Source of the DNA: Clostridia bacterium
GTDB lineage: Bacteria > Bacillota > Clostridia > Peptostreptococcales > Acidaminobacteraceae
Direction: 5' to 3'
Length of the DNA: 64,000 nt
Assembly: GCA_014859095.1 (NCBI GenBank)
Contig: JACUUV010000005.1
Location: 1 to 64,000, forward strand
The translations under genes and the position numbers were made by a program. Shown piece by piece: positions 26,502 through 35,685 of this stretch (positions within the stretch are counted from its first letter, which is position 1; every line of letters starts with the position of its first letter). The notes below the pieces were generated by a model that had not been told where the DNA came from, made no database searches, and worked only from the letters and a program-made list of their open reading frames with translations.

Positions 26502-27803
26502 TTATATGAATTCACCAAATAATTGATTCAAAGCAATCTTTTTTAACCGTATTGGATAGATTTCCCCCAATTTTAGCACTTTATCTGATTTTAGATGAAC
26601 TTTTAGATAGTTTTTTGTGTGTCCGATATAAAGGCCATCCTTCATTTCTTCAACAAGCACTTCTGAAACCTCGTTCTCAAATTGGTTGATATAATCGGTT
26701 CTGCATATGATTTCGAGTCCAGAAAGCATATCCGCTCTTTTTTTCTTGATCTGAGCAGGCACTTGATTTGGCATTATTGCCGCAGGTGTGCCTTCTCTTT
26801 TTGAAAACGGGAAAATATGCATTTCACTGAAATGAATTTTTTTGACGAATTCATAAGTTTCAGTGAATTCCTCATCAGTCTCTCCAGGGAAACCCACTAT
26901 TATATCTGTAGTGATTGAAGGACTCGGATAGATGGCTCTTAACTTTCCTACAGCCATTTCAAATTGCTCTGCGGTATATTTTCGGTTCATTCTTTTCAGA
27001 ATAGAGTCTGAACCGCTTTGCAGAGAAAGATGGAAATGATCGCAAATCTTGGGCAAGTTTTTTATACGATCCGCGAACGCATCGGTGATTAGTCTGGGTT
27101 CTATGGATCCCAATCGAATGCGCTCGACCCCATCGACTTCGTGAATGGCTTCCACCAGATCCATTAGAGCGATATTTTCCAGATCAATTCCATAAGATCC
27201 GATATGAATTCCAGTCAACACGAACTCCTTATAACCTTTTTCAGCCAATCTGACAATCTCATCAACAACATTTTCTGGCGAACGGCTCCTTACACGCCCC
27301 CTGGCGTAAGGAATGATGCAATAGGAGCAATATTGATTGCAACCTTCCTGAATCTTTACAAACGCTCTTGTATGGGTAGCGACACTATCAAGACTCATAT
27401 TTTCAAAAATACTGATATTCATTATATCATCGACAATCACATATGGTTTTTCATGTTTCCCTTCAATATAATCATGGATATAGTCTAAGATTTTTCCTCG
27501 GGCATCTGTACCTACGACAATATCCACTTCTTCGATTTTACCAACTTCTTCTGTGGAGATTTGAGCGTAACAGCCCATGACCACAACGATACTCTCCGGG
27601 TTGTTTTTCTTTGCTCTTCTGATCATTTGTCTAGATTTTTTATCACCGACATGCGTTACTGTGCAAGTATTGATGATATAAATATCCGCATGATCATCAA
27701 AGGAAACGATATCAAATCTATTTTTATAAAAAAGATCCATCAAAGCGTCTGTTTCATATTGATTGGTTTTGCAACCAAGGGTTGCAAATGCGACTCTGTT
27801 CAT
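26502..27803 (-). CDS. mtaB: tRNA t6A37 methylthiotransferase MtaB
   Basis: MtaB is a radical-SAM enzyme that converts t6A37 to ms2t6A in ANN-decoding tRNAs. The 433 residues show the N-terminal UPF0004 domain with the cluster cysteines in ATLGCKTNQYETDAL (about 6-20), NTCTVTHVGDKKSRQ and VVMGCYAQ, then the radical SAM motif CNQYCSYCIIPYARGRVRSR (about 151-170), and a TRAM domain near the end. It is closer to MtaB than MiaB by TLGCKTNQYE. The start is ATG 27803 after GAGGAG; the longer frame enters rsmE. It is 13 bp after rsmE in the dnaJ-prmA-rsmE-mtaB series. Confidence 0.95.
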   Translation of the reverse strand: MNRVAFATLGCKTNQYETDALMDLFYKNRFDIVSFDDHADIYIINTCTVTHVGDKKSRQMIRRAKKNNPESIVVVMGCYAQISTEEVGKIEEVDIVVGTDARGKILDYIHDYIEGKHEKPYVIVDDIMNISIFENMSLDSVATHTRAFVKIQEGCNQYCSYCIIPYARGRVRSRSPENVVDEIVRLAEKGYKEFVLTGIHIGSYGIDLENIALMDLVEAIHEVDGVERIRLGSIEPRLITDAFADRIKNLPKICDHFHLSLQSGSDSILKRMNRKYTAEQFEMAVGKLRAIYPSPSITTDIIVGFPGETDEEFTETYEFVKKIHFSEMHIFPFSKREGTPAAIMPNQVPAQIKKKRADMLSGLEIICRTDYINQFENEVSEVLVEEMKDGLYIGHTKNYLKVHLKSDKVLKLGEIYPIRLKKIALNQLFGEFI

Positions 27804-27816
27804 TAAACACTCTCCT

Positions 27817-28557
27817 CTATTCCAAACCACCAGATTCGTATTGAATACAAGTGGTTGCCACAAACCCTGCTGTTTCAGTACGTAAAATTCTTCTTCCAAG
27901 AGATACTACCTTGGCGCCATGATCTTCCATTTTTCCTATTTCCACATCATCGAATCCACCTTCAGGTCCCACAAATACAGCAATATTCTTAAATTTCTGA
28001 TTCTTTAGACATGATTTTATGCCTAGTTGATCTTCATTTTCATACAGAACGATGAACAAATCATAATCAGCAATCCGTTCTGATACTGAATTCATATTCA
28101 AGACACCTTTTATTTCAGGAATGAGATCTCTCTTGGACTGTTTGGAAGCCTCTTTTATGATTTTCTCATAGCGTTCAATCTTCTTTGGTATGTCTTTGGC
28201 CTTGAATTCAACTATACATCTTTTGGATTCAACCAAAAAGAAACGACGAACACCAAGTTCAACATTCTTTTGTAAAATCATTTCCATTTTCTGACCTTTG
28301 GGAAGGCATTGGAACAAATCAATAGAAATATCAGATTCATTTACATGATTTGATTTTTCAATGATGTCAAACACAATCTCACTTTCAGATACGGAGCCTA
28401 CACTCGTCAAAAAAATGAAATCATTTGATATGAGTTCCACTTGCTCTTTGGTTTGAATGCGCAGTACCCTGACCAAGTGATGGATTGAATCGGGGTTTCT
28501 CATTTGAATTTTATCTTGATGGATAACATCGTTCTGATCTAGAAAAAATCTATGCAA
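27817..28557 (-). CDS. rsmE: 16S rRNA (uracil1498-N3)-methyltransferase
   Basis: RsmE is a SPOUT methyltransferase that methylates U1498 of 16S rRNA. The 246 residues start MHRFFLDQ, have the PUA-like N-domain (SIHHLVRVLRIQTKEQVEL), then CLPKGQKMEMILQKNVELGV, and the knot with the SAM site VFVGPEGGFDDVE (about 193-205) and SLGRRILRTETAGF (about 220-233). The start is TTG with GAGGACAG just upstream, overlapping the space after prmA by 7 bp; no better start exists. The prmA-rsmE pair is conserved. Confidence 0.95.
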   Translation of the reverse strand: MHRFFLDQNDVIHQDKIQMRNPDSIHHLVRVLRIQTKEQVELISNDFIFLTSVGSVSESEIVFDIIEKSNHVNESDISIDLFQCLPKGQKMEMILQKNVELGVRRFFLVESKRCIVEFKAKDIPKKIERYEKIIKEASKQSKRDLIPEIKGVLNMNSVSERIADYDLFIVLYENEDQLGIKSCLKNQKFKNIAVFVGPEGGFDDVEIGKMEDHGAKVVSLGRRILRTETAGFVATTCIQYESGGLE

Positions 28558-28564
28558 ACTGTCC

Positions 28565-29500
28565 TCATTTCTTACGGGAAACGACTACTGCCCAGTCCCC
28601 TTTTTCAACGATCTCCACTATACTAAAACCGGATATTTCAAGTTTGTTCTTTACAGATTCAATTTTGCTGAGAATGATCCCTGATGCTATAAAAAGCGCT
28701 TCAGGCTTAAGTATGCTATCAATATCATCAACAAGCTCAATGATGACTTCTGCAATGATGTTGGCTACAACCATTTCTGATTTTTCTGTAATGACAGAGA
28801 TCAAGTCACCTTGTCTGATGTCTGTTATGTCTTTGAGATGATTGAGTTCCACATTTTGAGCCGCTGTTTTGACTGCAACAGGATCAATATCAACGCCTAT
28901 GACAGCTTTTGCACCTAGTAGACCCGCGGCAATGGAAAGTATTCCGCTTCCGCAACCGACATCCACTATAGTATAACTTTCGTCAATATATTTTTCAATC
29001 ATTTCTATACATAATGAGGTCGTTTCATGAGTCCCTGAACCAAAAGCATTGCCTGGATCTATTTCAATGACGATATCTCCTTCTCTTACATCAAATGATT
29101 CCCAACTTGGTTTGATGACGATTTTATTTCCCAATCTAAAGGGTTTGAAGTATTTTTTCCATTCATTTTCCCAGTCTTCCTGATAAACGATCTTATAATC
29201 GATTTCAGCTAGACCGGGATCCAGTCCAAAACTTTGCAACCCAATGACTTTATCTTTGAGCACTTGAATGGTGGCTGTGATATCATCTCGGTCCAGATAT
29301 GCTGTGACCAAGGCGCCATCAAAATCAAGTTTGATATTCTGAGGATCAAAAAAATCCCAGAATCCAGATGAATTTCCATCCATATCCGGGTCTTTCGGAT
29401 TTGTAATCTGTACACCTTTCGCGCCCTCTGAGTAAAATATATTGCTCACTGCATCAATGCTCATAATGGATGTTTTTATACTGATTTCATACCATGCCAT
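28565..29500 (-). CDS. prmA: Ribosomal protein L11 methyltransferase
   Basis: PrmA trimethylates L11 with SAM. The 311 residues start MAWYEISIKT, the typical N-terminus, then a substrate domain and the methyltransferase domain with IDPGNAFGSGTHETT (about 153-167), motif I DVGCGSGILSIAAGLLGAKA (about 180-199) and VANIIAEV (catalytic loop). The start is ATG 29500 with GGATAGGG upstream; the longer frame adds 28 unlikely residues. It lies downstream of dnaJ behind a hairpin and before rsmE by 7 bp. Confidence 0.95.
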   Translation of the reverse strand: MAWYEISIKTSIMSIDAVSNIFYSEGAKGVQITNPKDPDMDGNSSGFWDFFDPQNIKLDFDGALVTAYLDRDDITATIQVLKDKVIGLQSFGLDPGLAEIDYKIVYQEDWENEWKKYFKPFRLGNKIVIKPSWESFDVREGDIVIEIDPGNAFGSGTHETTSLCIEMIEKYIDESYTIVDVGCGSGILSIAAGLLGAKAVIGVDIDPVAVKTAAQNVELNHLKDITDIRQGDLISVITEKSEMVVANIIAEVIIELVDDIDSILKPEALFIASGIILSKIESVKNKLEISGFSIVEIVEKGDWAVVVSRKK

Positions 29501-29574
29501 ATTAATCCCTATCCTTTTCATATGATTTATACCGATAACTATACCACACCGAAAGTTGTGAGTCCAGTACATAA

Positions 29575-29607
29575 AATAACCCACAGGACAGCTTCCTGTA
29601 GGTTATT
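29575..29607 (-). terminator. Hairpin after dnaJ
   Basis: AATAACCTACAGGA pairs with TCCTGTGGGTTATT (14 bp, one G-U) over a five-base loop, with only TTATG after it. It probably attenuates the dnaJ-prmA transition rather than ending it fully. Confidence 0.55.
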
Positions 29608-29618
29608 GATTTAATCGA

Positions 29619-30818
29619 TCAGCTTAGGACATCTTTCATTTTATCGAAAAAATTTTTGTCTTCCTTACCTTTTTTACCTTTGTTTGATGAAGTTTTTGTT
29701 GGTTCATCTTCAGAGACAGTGCTTTTTTTCTTTCCAGTCAGTTCCATCTCAAATGCTTCCAACAGTTCCTTTTGTTTTTTGGTTAAGTTTTTCGGAATCT
29801 CAACGTTGACTTTGACATATTGGTCACCTCGGCCATAACCATTGAGAACTGGAATACCTTTACCTTTCAATTTGAATTGCTTGCCACTCGGAGTTCCCTC
29901 AGGTATGTTGAATTTGGCTTTCCCATCCAGTGTTGGTACCAAGACTTCTGCTCCAAGGACCGCTTGTGCATATGTGACCCACAATTCATAATAAATATCA
30001 TTGTTATCTCTTGTGAAGTGCTTGTGTGGCTTGACGCGGATCACAATAATCACATCGCCTCTCGGGCCACCATTTTGTCCCAGATCACCTTCACCTCGAA
30101 TCTGCATATTGGCACCGTGAAATACACCAGCAGGGATTTCGACATCTTTCGAATATTTCTTTTTGACAATACCATGTCCTTTGCACTGATGACATGGTTT
30201 TTCGAATGTTTCACCCTTGCCTTTACATGTTGGACACGGTTTGACGCTGATGGACTCACCGAACAACGAACGTTGGGAGTATCTGACTTCACCTGTGCCA
30301 TTACAAGTCGTACATTTATGTGTAGAAGTACCGGGTTCATTACCGTCACCGTGACACACATCACATGTTTCAGTACGGAAGTACTCAATAGTAGTCTTTT
30401 TACCGAATGCCGCTTCCTCAAATTCAAGGGTCAAATCGACGCGAATATCTTTTCCTTTTCGTGGACCGTTCCTTCTGGCACCGGAACCACCAAAACCGAA
30501 TCCTCCTCCGAACATCTCGTTGATGATGTCCTCAAAGCCACCGAATCCTCCGCCTTCAAAACCACCGAATCCTCCGCCGCCACCCATATTTTGGTTGACT
30601 CCTGCGTGTCCGAATTGATCATAAAGTCTTCTTTTCTCGGGATCGCTCAATACTTCATAAGCTTCATTTATTTCCTTGAATTTGGCTTCTGATTCGCTAT
30701 TGTCAGGATTTCTATCAGGATGGTATTTCATTGCCAATTTTCGATAAGCTTTCTTGAGTTCGTTTTCATCTGCATTTTTTTCTACGCCGAGCAACTCATA
30801 ATAGTCGCTTTTACTCAC
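29619..30818 (-). CDS. dnaJ: Chaperone protein DnaJ
   Basis: DnaJ is the Hsp40 co-chaperone that delivers substrates to DnaK and stimulates its ATPase. The protein (about 399 residues) has a J domain with the HPD motif ([14 protein letters not shown]), a Gly/Phe linker ([19 protein letters not shown]), four zinc repeats [32 protein letters not shown], and the C-terminal substrate domains. The end is Lys/Ser-rich ([15 protein letters not shown]). The start is GTG at 30818, nine bases after AAGGCGG, or the TTG at 30824; no ATG is suitable. A perfect hairpin separates it from dnaK. Confidence 0.97.
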   Translation of the reverse strand: MSKSDYYELLGVEKNADENELKKAYRKLAMKYHPDRNPDNSESEAKFKEINEAYEVLSDPEKRRLYDQFGHAGVNQNMGGGGGFGGFEGGGFGGFEDIINEMFGGGFGFGGSGARRNGPRKGKDIRVDLTLEFEEAAFGKKTTIEYFRTETCDVCHGDGNEPGTSTHKCTTCNGTGEVRYSQRSLFGESISVKPCPTCKGKGETFEKPCHQCKGHGIVKKKYSKDVEIPAGVFHGANMQIRGEGDLGQNGGPRGDVIIVIRVKPHKHFTRDNNDIYYELWVTYAQAVLGAEVLVPTLDGKAKFNIPEGTPSGKQFKLKGKGIPVLNGYGRGDQYVKVNVEIPKNLTKKQKELLEAFEMELTGKKKSTVSEDEPTKTSSNKGKKGKEDKNFFDKMKDVLS

Positions 30819-30848
30819 TCTCAATACCGCCTTTCTGTTTAAGTAGAC

Positions 30849-30868
30849 AAGGCACCATAAGGTGCCTT
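30849..30868 (-). other. Perfect 8 bp hairpin between dnaK and dnaJ
   Basis: AAGGCACC and GGTGCCTT face each other over a four-base loop in the 64 bp dnaK-dnaJ gap. No T-run follows, so it is not a classical terminator. It could be an RNA processing or stability element that sets the DnaK:DnaJ ratio. Confidence 0.6.
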
Positions 30869-30882
30869 ACCGTTTAACTCTA

Positions 30883-32697
30883 CTAGTCTACCACTTCATA
30901 ATCTGCTTCGTCAACAGAATCTTCGTTATTTGAGCTTTGAGCTTCAGGATTTTCTGAAGCTTGGGCATTGGCGTATATTTTCTCTGCAAGTGGTTGGAAT
31001 GCTTTCGTCAATGATTCAAAATCACTTCTTATTTTCTCTATGTCATCGGTTGCCATAGAAGCCTTTAGCGTTTCAATTTTGCCGTTGATATCAGACTTTT
31101 CATCTTCTGATACTTGGTCTCCCAAATCATTCAATGATTTTTCGATTTCATAAATCATATTATCTGCTTTGTTGCGCTCTTCGATCAGTTCCTTTTTCTT
31201 TTTGTCCTCTTCAGCAAACAGCTCAGCTTCTTTTACTTTCTTCTCAATTTCATCATCACTAAGATGAGTGGAAGCTGTGATTGTGATATGTTGAGTTTTT
31301 CCAGTACCGAGATCTTTGGCACTTACATTTACAATACCGTTGGCATCGATATCAAAAGTAACTTCAACTTGAGGGACACCTCTTCTTGCCGGTGGGATAC
31401 CATCGAGTTGAAATCTGCCCAAAGTGACGTTGTCTCCAGCCATTTGACGCTCACCTTGTAAAACGTGAATATCTACAGCGGTTTGATTGTCAGCAGCTGT
31501 TGAGAAAACTTGACTTTTTTTGGTTGGAATAGTTGTGTTTCTTTCAATCAGTCGAGTGAACACACCACCCAAAGTCTCAATTCCAAGTGACAATGGTGTG
31601 ACATCGAGCAATAAGACATCTTTTACATCTCCCGAAAGGACTCCACCTTGGATGGCTGCTCCAAGTGCGACACACTCATCCGGATTGATACCTTTATGAG
31701 GTTCTTTGCCTATAAGCTTCTTAACGGCTTCCTGAACAGCTGGTGTTCTTGTTGAACCACCAACGAGAATAACTTGTTCGATATCATTTGAAGTTAAACC
31801 TGCATCTTTGAGTGCTTTTTTCACGGGCTCAATGGACATGTCGACTAGATGTTTTGTCAATTGATCGAATTTTGATCTTGTAAGATCAATGTTGAGGTGA
31901 AGTGGTCCGTCTGCAGTTGCTGTGATAAATGGTAAATTGATATTTGTCGATTGAGTTGAAGACAACTCTTTTTTTGCTTTTTCAGCTGCTTCCTTCAATC
32001 TTTGAAGTGCCATTTTATCGTTTCTGAGATCTACTCCGTGTTCGCTCTTAAACGTTTCTGCCAAATGATCCATGACGATTTTGTCGAAGTCATCACCACC
32101 CAGATGATTGTTTCCGTTTGTTGCAAGGACTTCGAAAACACCGTCGCCAATCTCTAGGATTGAGACGTCGAAAGTACCACCGCCAAGGTCAAACACCATG
32201 ATTTTATGTTGCTTATCTGTTTTGTCCAGTCCATAAGATAATGAAGCTGCAGTTGGCTCGTTGATGATTCTCTTAACCAATAGACCTGCAATTTTTCCCG
32301 CATCTTTCGTAGCTTGTCTTTGAGCGTCTGTGAAATATGCTGGAACAGTAATAACCGCTTCAGTAACAGTCTCTCCCAAGTAACTTTCTGCATCGGCTTT
32401 CAATTTCTGCAATATCATTGCTGAAATTTCCTGTGGTGAGTATACTTTGTCATCAATTTTAACTTTATGATCCAGACCCATTTCACGCTTGATTGAACTG
32501 ATTGTACGATCAGGATTTGTTATAGCTTGTCTCTTTGCTGTTTCTCCAACCAATCTTTCACCGGTTTTTGTGAATGCCACAACAGATGGTGTTGTTCTAT
32601 TGCCTTCTGCGTTTGGAATTACAACTGCTTCTCCGCCTTCTAAAACCGAAACGCAAGAGTTTGTGGTTCCTAAGTCAATACCAATTATTTTTGCCAT
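30883..32697 (-). CDS. dnaK: Chaperone protein DnaK (Hsp70)
   Basis: DnaK is the ATP-driven Hsp70 chaperone. The 604 residues have the signatures [12 protein letters not shown] (about 5-16), [12 protein letters not shown] (about 168-179) and [17 protein letters not shown] (about 308-324), the interdomain linker [16 protein letters not shown], the substrate domain and a helical lid ending with a Glu/Asn-rich tail ([17 protein letters not shown]). It lacks the about 25-residue insertion of proteobacterial DnaK, as in Gram-positives. AAGGAGG precedes the ATG. It is third in hrcA-grpE-dnaK-dnaJ under CIRCE. Confidence 0.98.
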   Translation of the reverse strand: MAKIIGIDLGTTNSCVSVLEGGEAVVIPNAEGNRTTPSVVAFTKTGERLVGETAKRQAITNPDRTISSIKREMGLDHKVKIDDKVYSPQEISAMILQKLKADAESYLGETVTEAVITVPAYFTDAQRQATKDAGKIAGLLVKRIINEPTAASLSYGLDKTDKQHKIMVFDLGGGTFDVSILEIGDGVFEVLATNGNNHLGGDDFDKIVMDHLAETFKSEHGVDLRNDKMALQRLKEAAEKAKKELSSTQSTNINLPFITATADGPLHLNIDLTRSKFDQLTKHLVDMSIEPVKKALKDAGLTSNDIEQVILVGGSTRTPAVQEAVKKLIGKEPHKGINPDECVALGAAIQGGVLSGDVKDVLLLDVTPLSLGIETLGGVFTRLIERNTTIPTKKSQVFSTAADNQTAVDIHVLQGERQMAGDNVTLGRFQLDGIPPARRGVPQVEVTFDIDANGIVNVSAKDLGTGKTQHITITASTHLSDDEIEKKVKEAELFAEEDKKKKELIEERNKADNMIYEIEKSLNDLGDQVSEDEKSDINGKIETLKASMATDDIEKIRSDFESLTKAFQPLAEKIYANAQASENPEAQSSNNEDSVDEADYEVVD

Positions 32698-32716
32698 AAT
32701 ATAGCCTCCTTAAAAT

Positions 32717-33301
32717 TCAATTAGATACTTTTACCATACTTGTGCGAATGACTTTGTCATTCAATAAATAACCATCTTGCAATACTTCAATAACATGTTC
32801 GCTAGCTGAATCTTCTACAGATTCGGTCATGACGGCATGGTGCATCACTGGGTCAAAGGGTTGCCCGAGTGCTTCGATTTTTTTTACGCCGTTTTTATCA
32901 AAAAAATCATCAAAAGATTTCTTGATCATGACAATACCGTCAAGAATTTTTTGATCCATTTTTTCAGTGTTCTGTAAACTGAGTGCCCGTTCGAAATTGT
33001 CCATCATCGGCAACAAGTCGAGAATCAGTTTTTCGGTACCATATTTGAAAATATCAGCTTTCTCTTTTTCGACTCGTTTTCGATAATTTTGATATTCAGC
33101 ATTCAATCTCAGATACTTGTCATTCAGTTGGTCAATGGTTCCTTGCAATTCGATTTCCTTATCGACCTCTTTTTCAAGAGTTTGATCCGTGCCTTCATTT
33201 TCTGTAATTTTTTCTTTTTCTGTTGTTTCTTTATCAGCTTCCGCATTCATTTTCAAGATTTCGTCCTCATTCTTTTTTTTACTTTCTTTTTTCTTTGACA
33301 A
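32717..33301 (-). CDS. grpE: Nucleotide exchange factor GrpE
   Basis: GrpE releases ADP from DnaK. The 194 residues have a highly charged, disordered N-terminus (KKKESKKKNEDEILKMNAEA), a long coiled coil (about 45-95) and the beta-domain signature with DNFERALSLQNTEK and GVKKIEALGQPFDPVMHHAV (about 138-157). The start is TTG, with AAGGTG about nine bases upstream; no in-frame ATG lies nearby. It is 18 bp after hrcA and 19 bp before dnaK. Confidence 0.96.
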   Translation of the reverse strand: MSKKKESKKKNEDEILKMNAEADKETTEKEKITENEGTDQTLEKEVDKEIELQGTIDQLNDKYLRLNAEYQNYRKRVEKEKADIFKYGTEKLILDLLPMMDNFERALSLQNTEKMDQKILDGIVMIKKSFDDFFDKNGVKKIEALGQPFDPVMHHAVMTESVEDSASEHVIEVLQDGYLLNDKVIRTSMVKVSN

Positions 33302-33319
33302 CTCTGAAACACCTTCCTT

Positions 33320-34345
33320 CTATAGATTAATGCCCGAAAAGACATCCGATAAAGTGTTGCTGATATAGTTGACAATTGAGACAACATTTCCATAATCCAT
33401 TCTTTTCGGACCTAATACAATGATTTTTCCATCACTCTTTCCATCCACTTTATAAGTGGATGAGATGATACTACAGGCATCCAGTGATTCTATGCCAATT
33501 TCAGAACCTATTTTTATAGAGAGCTGATCTGTGGATACCTCATCGAGGAAAATTTCCAGATTTTGAGCATCCCTGAGGAAATCAAAAATGACTTTGGCTT
33601 TCTCGGAATCTGCAAACTCTTGAATAGAAAGGATATGTGAGAGTCCTTCAGCATATTGCTCTGTGCCATTTAGAGATTTTAGCGCATCTTTTAAAATCGG
33701 AATCAAGTAATCTACAAAAGTACCTAGATTCTGTAATTTGTGCTTGAGTTTCAAAATTGATCGAACATCAATATTCTCAATGGTTTCACCGGATAAGAAG
33801 CTCAACATGGTATCGGAGACTCTGTCCAGAATGAATTGGTCTGTATACGACATAGCGAGTTGAATGTTCTTGACTATTCCAGTATCCGTCACCAGGATCA
33901 ACAATACTCTGGTGTCAGAAACCTTGATCAGTTTCAAATTTGCCAATTTGCATTTGTTGAATTTGGGGATGGTCACTATCGCTACCAAATTTGTGAATTC
34001 GGAAAGCAATTTTGCAGCTTGTTTGGCAAGGTCGCTTGCCTCGATGATTCTATTTCTAAGCATCGATTGAATAATCTCTTTTTCGTCAATTCCTATGGAA
34101 TGAACATTGACCAGTGCGTCGACATATAATCGATAACCAAGGTCGGAAGGAATTCTTCCAGACGATGTGTGCGGCTGTTCCAAATAACCGAGTTCCTCAA
34201 GATCTGCCATCTCGTTGCGAATAGTAGCAGAACTGACACCCAATGGATATTTTTTAGAGATCGTTCTGGAGCCCACTGGTTGTGCGGTATCTATAAAATC
34301 ACTTATGATCGCTTCCAGTATTCTCAATTGGCGTTCAGAAATCAT
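33320..34345 (-). CDS. hrcA: Heat-inducible transcription repressor HrcA
   Basis: HrcA binds CIRCE and represses the class I heat-shock genes; GroEL helps it fold. The 341 residues begin with a winged helix (ERQLRILEAIISDFIDTAQP, and SRTISKKYPLGVSSATIRNE about 29-48, the recognition region), followed by the GAF-like HrcA domain. The ATG at 34345 is chosen because GGGTGA precedes it and the upstream ATG at 34372 lies inside CIRCE itself. As first gene of hrcA-grpE-dnaK-dnaJ, it is autoregulated. Confidence 0.96.
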   Translation of the reverse strand: MISERQLRILEAIISDFIDTAQPVGSRTISKKYPLGVSSATIRNEMADLEELGYLEQPHTSSGRIPSDLGYRLYVDALVNVHSIGIDEKEIIQSMLRNRIIEASDLAKQAAKLLSEFTNLVAIVTIPKFNKCKLANLKLIKVSDTRVLLILVTDTGIVKNIQLAMSYTDQFILDRVSDTMLSFLSGETIENIDVRSILKLKHKLQNLGTFVDYLIPILKDALKSLNGTEQYAEGLSHILSIQEFADSEKAKVIFDFLRDAQNLEIFLDEVSTDQLSIKIGSEIGIESLDACSIISSTYKVDGKSDGKIIVLGPKRMDYGNVVSIVNYISNTLSDVFSGINL

Positions 34346-34361
34346 ATAATCACCCACTTTG

Positions 34362-34388
34362 TTAGCACTCATACCAAACGAGTGCTAA
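34362..34388. promoter_or_regulatory. CIRCE operator
   Basis: A perfect copy of the CIRCE inverted repeat, TTAGCACTC - 9 bases - GAGTGCTAA. It lies just downstream of the -10 box of the hrcA promoter, where HrcA binding would block transcription. Confidence 0.98.
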
Positions 34389-34398
34389 ATCTATAAAT

Positions 34399-34427
34399 AT
34401 ATTACTCCGATATAATCATTTTGTCAA
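34399..34427 (-). promoter_or_regulatory. Sigma-A promoter of the hrcA operon
   Basis: TTGACA (34427-34422), 17 bp spacer, TAATAT (34404-34399) on the minus strand. The -35 is a consensus match and the -10 is one base off; CIRCE begins eleven bases after the -10. Confidence 0.88.
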
Positions 34428-34464
34428 CCTTCTATTTGATATTTTAATGTCCGTTTACAATTTG

Positions 34465-35616
34465 TTAATCATTCATAAAGGCCAAAAAAACTTGATTGGA
34501 AAGATCAATCCCCTTGAGTGTCAATTTGAGTATGTCTCCTGTGATTTGAATCAACCCCTGAGCTGTTAATTTTGAAATGACTGCTTCATTCTCGGAGAGG
34601 AAATCCATTCCATACCTCTCATTCAATTGAGGAATATTCAATCCCTCATTTAATCGAAGTCCCAAAATGACGGTTTCGAACAAATCTTCACTATCAGATA
34701 TAACAGTTTGATCCAATGATGGTTTTTCACCGTTTTCAATCCGTTCCAGATACCTCGACATGATTATCTCATTTGAAAAACGGATTTGTTCCATTTTAGA
34801 ATGAGCTGCGAGTCCAAGTCCGAGGTAGGGTTTGTTTTTCCAGTAGACAAGATTGTGTCTAGATTCGAATCCTTTCTTTGAGAAATTTGAAATCTCGTAT
34901 TGATAATAACCATTAATTTTGAGTTTATTGATGATTTCATGATACATAGTCCGTTCCAATTCTTCATCCGGCATTTGAATGAGCCCTTTTCTCTCCGCCT
35001 CATACATTGGAGTACCCTCCTCGAGTTTTAGCGCATAAGCTGAGATGTGTTCTGGAGAAAGCTCGATGAGCGTGTCCAATGTATGATGAAGATTCTCCGA
35101 AGTTTGACCAGGAAGTCCGAACATGATATCGACATTGATGTTTTTTATTCCAGATTCCCTGATGGCATTGAAAGAAGTTGTAAACGTGTTGAAATCATGA
35201 ATCCTTCCTATTGAACTCAGTAAATTGTTGTCTGTGGTTTGCAATCCGACGCTGAAGCGATTGATTCCTGCCGACAGGTAATGGTCCAGCTTCTCAGTGG
35301 TTATTGTTCCAGGATTGGATTCGATTGTAACTTCTGCATTCTCAGAGAATTTTGTGGATTTTCTGAGGTGATTTATAATCTCGTGAATGTATTTTCCGTC
35401 AATGCAAGTCGGTGTCCCCCCTCCGATGAAAAGTGTTTCGACTTCTACGCTTTTCAGCGTTTGCTCGTATAGATCGATTTCCTTTAGCAAAGCTTTGACA
35501 TAACGGATGATTGCAATTTTATTTTGTGCATTTCCAATGGCGTATGATGAAAAATCACAGTAAGCGCATTTGGAATGACAGAATGGTATATGAACATATA
35601 GCCCTATTTTTTCCAT
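34465..35616 (-). CDS. hemW: HemW-like radical SAM protein
   Basis: HemW binds haem and an Fe-S cluster and is thought to insert haem into apoproteins; it was long annotated as oxygen-independent coproporphyrinogen III oxidase. The 383 residues have YVHIPFCHSKCAYCDFSSYA (about 6-25) with the CX3CX2C cluster motif, FIGGGTPTC (about 66-74), GINRFSVGLQTTDNNLLSSI and the typical NINVDIMFGLPGQT. The start is ATG 35616, six bases after GGAGG. The family cysteine often present after CX2C (CxxCxF-C) is absent, which favours HemW. It follows lepA behind a terminator, a conserved lepA-hemW-hrcA order. Confidence 0.93.
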   Translation of the reverse strand: MEKIGLYVHIPFCHSKCAYCDFSSYAIGNAQNKIAIIRYVKALLKEIDLYEQTLKSVEVETLFIGGGTPTCIDGKYIHEIINHLRKSTKFSENAEVTIESNPGTITTEKLDHYLSAGINRFSVGLQTTDNNLLSSIGRIHDFNTFTTSFNAIRESGIKNINVDIMFGLPGQTSENLHHTLDTLIELSPEHISAYALKLEEGTPMYEAERKGLIQMPDEELERTMYHEIINKLKINGYYQYEISNFSKKGFESRHNLVYWKNKPYLGLGLAAHSKMEQIRFSNEIIMSRYLERIENGEKPSLDQTVISDSEDLFETVILGLRLNEGLNIPQLNERYGMDFLSENEAVISKLTAQGLIQITGDILKLTLKGIDLSNQVFLAFMND

Positions 35617-35627
35617 TTTCAACCTCC

Positions 35628-35674
35628 AAAAAAAGACAATCGATGTCACTTGATTATGATGACGATCGATTGTC
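35628..35674 (-). terminator. Terminator after lepA
   Basis: GACAATCGAT and ATCGATTGTC form a perfect 10 bp stem, followed by seven T on the minus strand. The T-run leads straight into the hemW ribosome binding site, so hemW expression depends on read-through. Confidence 0.85.
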
Positions 35675-35685
35675 CGGATTTATAA

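Noticed and set aside
29820..30692. 290-codon open frame on the plus strand opposite dnaJ
   Set aside because: It is antisense to an unmistakable DnaJ with four zinc repeats. Its composition mirrors the Gly/Cys-rich coding strand, and there is no ribosome binding site or family.
30849..30868. Terminator between dnaK and dnaJ
   Set aside because: There is no T-run, and the genes belong to one conserved operon; recorded as a hairpin instead.
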